Below the pieces are notes generated by a model. The model saw only the letters and a list, made by a program, of their open reading frames with translations, made no database searches and was not told the DNA's origin. A stretch of 64,000 nucleotides of DNA from Stenopsyche tienmushanensis (Eukaryota > Arthropoda > Insecta > Trichoptera > Stenopsychidae), in contig WACJ01000124.1 of the NCBI GenBank assembly GCA_008973525.1, forward strand, positions 3,038,001 to 3,102,000, written 5' to 3'. Made by a program: the position numbers and the translations under genes. Positions 27,603 to 39,600 of the stretch are shown piece after piece (position 1 is the first letter of the stretch; each line of letters begins with the position of its first letter).

Positions 27603-30600
27603 GTACATTTATATTATTTAATATTAAAATAATTTTAAAATATATTAGTCATAGTAATCATCATGCAGCCGCAAACAGTCCACTGCAGAACTATGGGCTT
27701 TAATATCCATTTACAGGAAAGGGTTACATCCATCTCGTCTGTATCATACATTTACCTCCTCATTCGCTCGATATTGAAGGTAGCATTACCACCGAGTTTC
27801 ATTTAGAACGCTCACCCAGCGGGTCTCCTGAATGAACGTATTGAATGATCGTCTCGATATGGGTTGTGGGAAGTCTGTAAAGATTGAGTAGTTTTCTTCG
27901 GAAGACAGTTAAAAACTACTCTAGATGACCTTTTTGATTCTACTGGGAAGGGATTTATGGAGTGCAAGAATCCATTCCCTCCTTTCCTTTTCACATCGAC
28001 CCTCTCAGTTCGGCGATTTCAAAACAATATAGAAGGCAATGAAAGACAATGCTGTTGACGTTGCAAAGTGAAGTTCTTCATATGCTTCTCCTCAAGGCCG
28101 TATATTTGGTGTTCTTCTTATCCTTGTTCTGTTCCTAAAGCTCTTCCGAACCGGTAAAGTTCATCATGGTCCATATTGTTGGCTAGGGTCGACTATATAA
28201 GAGATAGGCAGTGTCAAGCAAGTCATGATTTGTAAAAGTAGCAATGAATAGTAGATAAACTGAGTATCAGCTTGCTGTTAAAAGAGTATTTAAGCATTTA
28301 ATCTGTAAATAAGTTCTAGTCAAGTGGCCTATAGTTAAAATACATAAAATCGTATAAAAATTGTAGTTAGGTGTAGTCAAATGTGGTTAGTTCGCAAAAA
28401 AGTGTTAATCAAATTGTATTAGCCAGGGATAGTTATGTCGAATCTAAGTATTCGAATTTCGGCGTTTAATGCCGGCCGAACACAATCAAATAATATTTAA
28501 TTGGTCACACTGGAAGCAAACTGGAAAAAATAGACATAGCTGGAACAAATAGGTAGTCATAGTAATAATTCGCTAAAATCATTACTGAAATATTTTCATA
28601 GATCTTCTATGATTCTAATAACTAAACAATAAAATTTATTCCTATTTCAGATCCAATTAATCCAAACTTTGTAACATTTTATTTGTATCAAATCCCAATA
28701 TTTATAAAATATCGTATTACTATTCAACCGTTACAATTAAGTCATGTGATTTCTATACCAGCTGCATAGAATTATTTTTTAATATATGATTATATGATTC
28801 CTTCCTACCCAAAAGATCTTATTAAAATAATCTTACTTTAATCATATGTGGTAGGTATTAAGAAGCCACTTTATTAAAATCGTTTATCTTCAGAAAAAAA
28901 CTTCTATGAAGATCGCCGATAAAGACTTCCTTTGTATACTAGTAGTAATTTGTCTTAAGACATTCGACAACCGTTATATTAATGAAACGTTGAAAAGTGG
29001 ATCACAACTATATAAATGTTAAGTAAAGAATTATTTAAATAATACAAATTCTTAATATACTGATCAGAATATATAATTCGTTCACCCCGTTTTAATACAT
29101 GATAATGATATCATGCTTAAAACTTTAATATCATTAATTGATTCTCCCATGCATTGGCAGAGTTATAAATAATTTTTATTTGTGTTAAATTTAAGCCCCC
29201 CGATAAAATTGATTGATTTATCAATTATCGGAAAACCTTGAAACACTACTTTGGCAAGGGTCTGTTTGGAAAAGCCGATTATCCGGATTATTTGAATCAT
29301 ATGCTTCCGCATGATGATGAAAATCAGTGAATTAAGTTCCTTCATTAGTGTCAACCCTCATCTTCAGGATTTGAATGCGACCGATCGAGCTTTTGTGCTC
29401 GGAACTATTTAACGTATCAGCGGTTTCGCTTTATGAATATGTTATATATTTACATTTTTGGAAGTAAAAATCGCCCTGTGCTATGATAAAATTTTAATTA
29501 AACCCGTGGAAAAAAATATTTCGGCGAATATGAATCTCGTCCGTTGTGTGTGTGAAATTCCTAACGCGGGGAAAAATTCATAAAACAGTGCCACTAATTA
29601 AATACAATTTATAACTTGTCAAATATATCTGTGATGGTTGGACAATTTTTTCCATGGTTTTCTTCGTTTACAAGGTTTTCGTTCAGAGGGTGCCTCAGAT
29701 GTAAGAGTTTTTCATGAATTTATACGACGACAAGAATATTTGTTCCGCTTTGAGATTAAACAATCCTGTTTACTCTCCTCGGTGTGTAAATCTTTTTTTC
29801 AATTTTATGGCAATTATCACGAGCCAATATTATGACTGTTAATAAATTTGATACGTCCTAATTTAATAATAAGTCGACACATTTTATTCACGAGTGATTA
29901 AATAAATACTTTTCAGTCAAATTAAGGGAGAGGAGATTTTCTTCCTCTCGGCGGAAATTCTTACTTGAAAACTTCCGCTGAGTTGGACTAATCCGTTTGG
30001 AATTAGCCGCATTTATTCGAATATACCGTTACCATTTTGAATATTTATTTTTCGCCCTAAAAATAGATACGCTTATTTTCGCTTGGACTCCATCCTATTT
30101 GAAATTTATTCTGGCGGAATATTAAAACATGCCCTAATTTTTCCGAAATTGTATCGAATTAATATTTCTTGAGATATGGAAATTCTTCGACATTTATCGC
30201 GGAATGTTCGATGTATCAGATCAATTTCGTACAGAAACATATTTGATGCCGAAGATACAAAGAGAAAATAGGCCTTTTACAGAATGGAGTGATTGATTTC
30301 TCTTTGATGGATATTTAGGAGATAACATACAAGTAATAAAAGTGAAACAAGATGCTATCGGCATTTCCACGACAAAGATTGATTACTCCGTGACTTTTTC
30401 TTTTAAAGAAAACTTTCATAAATATTAATATATTTTAACTTACCACATCCTTAAATTCTTCCACTGAAGGAATACATTTTACCACTATATCAAATTAAAA
30501 CTTTTTTCTTCCATAAAAATAGAACTACTACCGTTCGTCTTCGTGCTCGTTACATTTATTTTATTCGTTGAAGCTTCAACGTAGAAGATATAATGTCCTT

Positions 30601-33600
30601 CCATTGCAGTCCATATTTTACTTCCGTCACCACTTCCAGCCATTGCACTTGAAGATGGCTCTCTACATATTTCATGACGACTTTAACATTTCAACGATGT
30701 TGCATTCAGCTCGTTTATTCGGTGTGTAATTATCTTGGAAGATTAAACATAATCCCTTTTTTTAATGATCTAGAATTAAACACATTATTACAATATCATT
30801 TTCATTACATCCGAATATAAAATATTACAAAATAATACCCAAAATTTTGCCATTAAATCGCCATAACTTTTTAATTTGTAGTCGCAATAGCGCGAAATAA
30901 CTGTTTTTGTATTTTACAATTTTTTATTTATATAAATGATTATTTTATGCCATCGGTTTAAAGAAAATTACTTGTGAGCTTTCAAAGTCACATAAAATGT
31001 GCAAACGAATGAAAAATGTCAATTTTAATTGTCATATTTTGAACTTAGCTTAGTTTTAAAACGTTATCTAGATTATACCCTTTCCAACAATATGCTACAT
31101 GACTTGAGGAGATACCAGTTTTCCAAGGTCAGACTTCAGAAAACGTACCCAGGCAAAGAAATCCAGTGGTGTCAGGTCTGGAGACTATGCAAGCCACAGA
31201 ATAGAGGACGTCCTCGGGCAAAGAAATCCAGTGGTGTCAGGTTTAGAGACCATGCGAGCCACGGAATAAGAGACGTCCCCAGGCAAAGAAATTCAGTTGT
31301 GTCGGGTATGGGACCAATCGAGCCGAGAACAGAGATCCCCACAAAAGAAATCCTAATTGAGATAATAAGCGCCGCCATTGCAAAAATGGAAGAAAAAACA
31401 CTGGTTCAGACAACTACAGTTAAAATAACAAAAGGGTGTCATGCGTATATACGAAGCAGAGGTGGCCAATTTGAACAAGTTTTGTAAATTAATTTTAAAA
31501 AAAAACGATTTTTAATGAATTTGTCTAAAATTATATTTTTGATGATACATTGGGAAAAAATGGTATATTACCCAAATAAAAATTATTTTTTATTTTTATT
31601 TTTATTTATTATTTTTAAATGAAGGTTTTTTTTTCAGTTTTTTGTAAAAAAAAATACTTAAAATCAAAATTTAAAAAATCTGATGATATGCGCTATAGCC
31701 ATAACTATGAAGAATATGTCATTCAAATTTCATGACAATCGGCCGGATAGTTTCCGAAATTTCATCAACAAGCCACCGAAAAACCTTGTTTTGAGATAAA
31801 CGCGTTTAAAGTTTTGGTTGCAGAAAAATTGCCCAGACACAGCTGTTGAAACACTCGTTGTTATTTTGGGTATTTCCTCCGAAGATCTTCATAAATTGGT
31901 TTCAAAACCTCGTGAACATCCTCAGCTAGAGCAGAAGGATGTTTAAAAGTTTCTATCTGATTGTTTTTTACCACTTTCTTGTACTTGCACCATGAGTCTG
32001 AACAATTCGTATGCAGCTGGGTGCTCTCAGGTAGTCACCTAACGGTCGCCCAAAAATGTAGTTAGACTCGTCCGATCTTTATGAAATTTCGATATAACAT
32101 TTTTGAAGATATGTACTTTCAAAATTTAAAATAAAATAAAAATCGATTTTTTTAAATTTGTAAAGTGAGAAGACGCCTTAACCAAAAAAAAAAAATAATG
32201 TATCAGTCCATATGCAAAACACCTGTATATATACAATAAATCGGTAAATTGAATTGAAGATCATTTAGGTGCCGCACAAACTATCTTCAGATAAAAAGGA
32301 ACTCCTTTTTCTAAAATAAAAGGCATTAATTCGTTTTTGTGTCGAGTTGTACCCGGAGATGAGAAATGGATAGTTTAATATCAAAGAACATGGCGGCGGA
32401 TGTTGTTTGCGTTATAATTCGTATTGAGTTGTTGAAAGCAGTTGAAACGAATCCAATGGAGATTTGTTATCACTAGTTAAAAAGATTAAACCAAAAACTA
32501 GTAGAAAAACGTTTAAATTTAATTATACCAGAATAGAGTAATTCTTCATCACGATAATGATTGGCTGTATACTTCAAAAAGTGCCCATGAGAATATTTAG
32601 GAATTGGAGCTAGAATTTTCATCAACCACAATTATATCCTGATTTTATGTAAAGAAAATCGTGTTAATTTATTACACGTAATTACATTTAATAACGGATA
32701 TGGCATCTTAAATATTGACTTTATTGTTACATTAAAATAATGACATTTAAATCGAGATTACCCAATATCATAAATGAATTTATGCCGAAGAGATATATAA
32801 TGTATAGATCGAGGCGTATTGCTCTTTTCTTTGGAAATAAGTTAAACAGAATATATTCGAAAGCTTAACTCAATCGGTTCATTCGATTATTAACTTATAA
32901 ACTTACGTAAGCGATTCGGTCTAAAGATGAAAGTTACAGAAGTTGCCAACTGCCCCATCAAATATGGATAACATCGTCTTTCCAATTCACTTATTATGTA
33001 GGGCTTCCTTTTAGCATAACGTTCGTTTTCACATAGCATTTTAATATCGGCGGTCGTTCTATTTTTTGTCCCTTGTATAATTCACGGCTGGAGATGCAAT
33101 AAAGACGTTAAATTGAAAATCGGAGTAAATGGATAATGGCGTCAGTTGTTAGAAATGCCGATCTCAAAATCAATGTGTTCTCGCCCACACTGGCTGCGAA
33201 TTGTAGATATGGGTTAATAGCTCCGGAGGGAGGCAGAACTTGGGGAATGTGAGGGATAGTAAGCGTGTGTTGAATAACTTTTGTTTGGCTCTGCACAAAT
33301 ATCTTGATGAGTTTCCGACGGTTTTATTCCCATTCGACGAGATGAATTTATAGTCATTTGCAAAATTACAAATTGGCCTTTACAGGGCATTTCCTTTTAA
33401 GCGGCGCTCATTTTCTGATGCTCTTTTACATACACTTTTCCCGGTGAGTTCTCCCTCAGGTCTTCATTACTGATTGTTATGTACCGTCTTTTTCAGCAAC
33501 CTGGCGAGAGACGAACGGTCGTTGTTATTCTACTTAACGGCCAGAAAATCGATGTGGCATGCGACCCAAGTACCGCAACAGCTGGCGAAATATTCCAGGC

Positions 33601-36600
33601 AAGTATTTATTTTGCTGAAAATCACCTTACATACTTTTTCAAAATCCTCTTACTTTCCGTCGACTCTAATCCGCACACCCCTAGCTTTCAAATTTTCCTC
33701 CGAACCCAAATGGACTGCTTTCTTCTTTTTTTCAACCCTTTGAATTTAACATCGGTCTTTGTGTTTTTGTTACACCGTTCACTTTAATTCTAATACAGCT
33801 ACTTCTTAGAGTGCACTTAACCCTTTGCTGTCTTTAAGAAAAAAAGTTCCAGCAGGTCCTTAAATCTTAACAAGATTTTTAAGAACACAATTTTCACATT
33901 TTGTAACTATGATTGTAGATGCTAAATAATTGAAAAAATTCTATCGTGAAATTTGAAACCCATTAGTTTTTGCCCAACAGAAAATGTACATTTAAACTAC
34001 AATCATCATTTTTAGTATCATCTTCCTATAGTGGACTACTATTGGCAGTTGGAGGAGATACATTAATGTCGTCACTACTTTCAAACTCATTTATGTCAGC
34101 TTTTGTTCACAATTTTTGGCATTTTTTAATAGACTCACTTTTGCATAAAAATATTACGAATATAAAACTATGCATCTTTGCAAAAAATTTCCGCCAAAAG
34201 TGCGGGGTATTTTCCATATCTTAAAATAACTTACATTACTATGACTCGAATCTACTAATTCCTTTTTGGGCGAAAGTATTAAATTGAAAATAATTTAGAA
34301 CGTAATCATCTAAACAGTATAATCATGTTACACAAGTATTTTTTTTTCTGGCACACAGATGACCAGCCATACATATAATGGAATTAAATCTAATAAGCTA
34401 AAGTAAATAAAAAAAATAATCTTGGTTTAATGTTGTTCCTACTCAATATTTGTCTTTGGGGATTAAAATTTACTTCAAATTTATTAATCCTATGAGATCT
34501 ATTCGATTCAAGCATATTTATATACTTGAATTGTGGTACAGTGGTTTTTGAATTTGCAACTTGTATATACAATATCTATATTTCATTTTTAGTGAATCTC
34601 TTATATATTCACGAATGAATAATTGTTTTCATTATTAATTAAACTTACATCTATTAATGTTTTCAGGGAATTGTACAATTGGAGCGTTTTGAACACAATT
34701 TTATGCTTGGCATATCGGCTCTTATCGGAGGAGATTTTGTCTTTTTACCCGATGACTATAGAATTAAAAAAGTAGCCCCAGAAAATTGGAGTGGCAATAA
34801 TACGTTAAGAAGGAAAAGTGCCAAGAAAATATTGACTGTTGATGAAAGTACCAATTTCACACTATTTTTAAGAATAAAGTTCTTCATGCCAGCTAATTTA
34901 TCCAAAGCTGTCAGGTTTGTATTGTATTGAAATCATGCAATGAATTAATAGCACAATATCTAAATTAGTGTATAATTAAATGCATTAATTTGTTCATCAG
35001 AACAGAACTGATTTATTAAAATAATTATCATTAATGCATATTTGCCATGCTGACATCAGCGATCAACATATTAATGCAAACTTTTTCTCTAATAATATTT
35101 TTTAATCTACTTTACAGAGGGGGTTCATGGCGAAACTGGGTATATTTACAACTGAGAAGATCTGTTGTCGAGGGTCAAATCACATTACAGTTACCGCAGC
35201 TTATAGAACTAGCAGGATATGCATTGCAAGTTGAGTTTGGAAACTATTCAAATAGAGTAAGCTTATCAATCTTTTTCGATAATACCAAAGCTAATTAAAA
35301 ATAATCTTTATATTTAATATAATATATGTTTTTAGGAGCATGCTTCAGGGGATTATTATGTATTGGAACATTATCTACCTGAGGGGACTATTTTTGAAGA
35401 TAATAGTAAAATTAGGCATCACGTTCGACAAGTAATTTATCTTATATTATAATGAATTGTTTATTGTTTATTTTTTTATAATCCAATAAAAGTAACTCAT
35501 ATTTACTATATTCTTCTCAGCCAAAATCCACAGAGAGACTACGTAAATCATATTATTTTTTGTGTTTAATCATGATTGATTTATTTCAATGCCTGTTTAA
35601 ATGATCTTTTGATAAAAATTGTTTTAATGATGTATTTTATTTTTTAAGGCTCATGAACTTCACAGGAATCTTACTTCTGATGAAGCTAGAGAAAAATTTA
35701 TATCTATCGTGCAAATGTTCAAAGATTATGGATCTCATTTTTATACCGCAATATGGGTAATTTTTTTTACAATCAATGCTATTAATTATCTTTTCATATT
35801 TACGTGATAATAATAAATTTATTATGGTTATTTCAATTTTAAATATTTGTCCTTGTTTTTTTAAATCATTAAAATCATATTAATTGCTATATTATTTTGA
35901 TTAATATATATTGAAAATTGCAGTTATTCATATAATTAAGAATTGAAATTTTACTGCCATCTCAGGAATTTTATCAAAAGTATTACAATGTATTCTTCTT
36001 TTCAAATCCAATAAATATTTTTCAGGCAACAAGAGATGGTTTCACCCGAGATGTCTGGCTTACAATATCACCCCGTGGAATGATTTTATATTCTAGAAAT
36101 ACTTGCATCACTGCCTTACCTCGTGATACCCATATTGGCAATACGAGTAGTCGAGTTCTTCTTCAAAGCCTTGCATGGCAACACATTCACACGTTATACT
36201 ATAATAAGCGCACCCTTTACGTCATTCCCAATAATAAAGCCGGATCTGGAAATACTATAAAGAGTGGTCAAAAATTTAAACTCAAAATGGATCTGAATAA
36301 GTAATGTATTTTTAAATTCTTACTTCTGTTTTATAAATTTGATTTATAATTTAATGTTATTTTACTCGCAGGAGCTATTTTACCTTCTACCTGGCGTCAT
36401 TGCATCATAGATTTTATATGCGCTTGCACGCAGATATAAATTCACTCTTGAATATCTCCGATGAATTTAGTATTCCTCTTGAAAGCAATTCAATCGATAT
36501 GACACCAATTATTAATTCGGAAAACATAGCCTTTACTCAAACACCTCAAAATATGTGGATGAATGAATGTAGCAACTTTCAAGATAGCTACAATATTGCA

Positions 36601-39600
36601 GTCAGAGGTCAGTTCAAGCAACCAAATATAGAATCGCTTTCTGATGATCATATTGAAGAATATCAAAACAAAGAGAATGAAAAACCATCAAAATCTATAG
36701 AAAATCCCAATTGGTAATATTAATATCATTTGAAATTTTCATAAATATTTTTTAATTCGGTATAAAATATTTTTTGTGTTTGTTTTCGACTATAGCGAAA
36801 AAGATATTTGGTCAATGGATCCTAAATCATTAGATTATCAAAATGCTAGCAGCTCCGAAGTATTATCATCCCCAGAAAGTTGTAGTTTACCAAGAAGAAT
36901 GGGCGTGAAAATGGGTACAAGAGCATTTAACGGATCAAATCATTCTACGGCTATTCATCACAAACAATTTCATTCATTGGATGCTACTCACTTAGGTTAA
37001 AATTAAATCATACATTTGATTGATCTATTTTTTACAATTAGTATTAGAAATACAGTGTCGAACTATATGATTTTATATTTATTTTTATAGATCAAATTAA
37101 TCGCCTTACATTTTCACCTGATCGGCTCGTACAATCTGACATTGATCTTGCTTCCAATCACAGCGATTCTGATGAGCCATCGTGTGATCAAAAATTGGGC
37201 AGGTGCAATGTTAATAGTATGAATATTTTACCTCAACGAAATTATAAAAGCAACGTAACAAGAAATTCAAATACTAATTCTGCATATGTAATTGGTTCGT
37301 ATTTTCTTGATTTTTTTATGATTTTTATTCTATTAAGAAATATGAAGAATACTTTACTTTTTTTTCATATAATGGTTCATTTTTCAGAGTCTCCTCAAGT
37401 TAATAATACTACTTTCAATTATCATTCCCAAAATGATGAAACTCTTATTGACTGTTCTATTCAAGATAGATTAAATTCAATGGGCTGTGTTCAATCTGAA
37501 AGATATTTCAAAACAGTATCTTTAATAAGAGATACTAATGGAGCTCTAGGAATGCAGGTTGCAGAAGGATCAGATGGTTTGTTATGACGAATTTAACTTA
37601 CCGTCTTATGATTTCACATTGATATTTTATATATTACTAGTGATTACCCGGTATGTGTTGTAATGCCACACAAAAAAAGAATGCTTTCTGTTTTGATTCT
37701 ATTTATTGAAGTGCTTTGAATACGATTGCCCTTAGTAATTATTTGAGAGATATAAATTAAGAATTCAAATGTACTACTTTTCGATATTTCGAATTTCCTA
37801 TCGGGCTCATGAACGCAGAATAACTGCTGGCCCCTTGATGATGCTCCTTGTGAGCATCCTTCGTCCAGTGCTGTTAAAACACGATGTTGGGCGTAGGTTG
37901 GCATTGCCATCACTTCATTTTTGTTTTCTATTGCTTCTCTCGCAATTCTGATGCCGAAATTTTCGACGCTTGTTATGGTTTTCATACCAGCAAAATAGAT
38001 GTGATGATCGTTCTTCATTAACATTCTTCAAAAATTGCATAAACACGCAATTATAAAATATGTGATGAAGGCCAAGCATAGAATGTAAAAGTGACTCGAA
38101 TACATTTTCGATGTATTGCTCTTGTTGCCAAACGAATTGATCCAGATATGAATTAAAATGATGACGTTTGTGTGTTATCGCCTCACGGTATAATCCACCA
38201 CAAGACCGAATATTTTACTTCAACACTAAACAAACAAATAAACGGTTGTAGTGCTTTATTTACCTTAAGAACCAAGACACCAATATGCGACAACATAGTG
38301 TATATGCTAAATGTCTCGCATAACAAAAATCGTACTATATTTTTCGTACGTTATTCCCGCAAGTGTAAATAGTAAGTTGATAAAGTTTTATCACAATTGG
38401 ATGAACGGTATGGCAGTACATTAAATACGAACAAATAAAAATATTTTTTATATATAAAATTTAATCATTTTATAATTACTTTCAAAATTGGATTTTATTC
38501 TTATTTTTATATGAGATAAATTATATTATATTTTTGAGCACTAAAAATAATAATGAAAGAAAAAATATGATTTTACTTTATTATTATATAATATTATTTT
38601 TATTTATAGGTAATGTCTACGTCAAATCTATTACACCAGGAGGTCCTGCATCTCAACTTAAGCAAATTTATCCTGGCGATCAAATAATATCTGTTAACGG
38701 AAAGACATTGTTAAATATCAGTTATAACAAGGCATTGGGGATGCTCCAGAATGCTCCAAAAAATGTTGAAATTATTTTATTGCAATCTGTTCCTATAAAT
38801 GAATCTGTTAGATCTAATCATACATACAAGAAGCATCAAAAAAGTTTTTCAAAAAATCATTCACTTTCTTCTGATAATATAGTGGCAAAGTTATTAAATG
38901 GAAGTTCTTTTTCAAAATTATCGCTTTATAATAGCGTTAATAATACTAATATAAAAAATACTCCTAGTTCTAGTTCATCGAGAGATGCATCAAATATATT
39001 AAAAGAAACCCCTGAAAAGCTAAACGATGACATGTTAAATGTCGAAGCATTAAGGACAATAAATGTTTTATTAGCTCTTACGAAGCATAACATTGAAAGA
39101 AAAACTAGTCTCAAAAAAGTTGGTGAAGCATCAAACTCACGAATGAACCATTCAGATATCAAAGTTCTAAATGACAATACATCAGATCACTTTCAATATT
39201 CTTCCTCCACTGAAAGTACTCCTTCAAAAAAACCCAATAGAGCAAAAAATAATTCTTTTAGCATGTCTCAAGAAAATAAATCAATCAAAAGACGGCCTCT
39301 TAGTGTACATATACCGGCCGATGTTGATCTATTTGATACTTTAGAATCTACCAACAGTACTCTTGATAATGGCTTTGGCTTTAGAACAAGATCATGTGAT
39401 AATATAACAGTACTTAATGCAAATAGTATTTTAGGTAGTTCAAATTCTTTAGGGCAACTGAAATTAACTCCAATTAAAAAGGTTTTATCTATTAGCGAGG
39501 CCAACTCAAATGTCTCTTCGGGACCCCCCAAAAATGCGGCATACAGCAGAAAATGGGCCGGTCATGTTAAGTATCCCGTTACGCCTTCAAAAATCGTCGC

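Noticed and set aside
35521..35542. A 22-base microexon between two FERM exons (TTCTTCTCAG/ ... /GTAAAT)
   Set aside because: Both sides look like splice sites, but 22 bases would shift the frame between two exons that join perfectly in phase 0.
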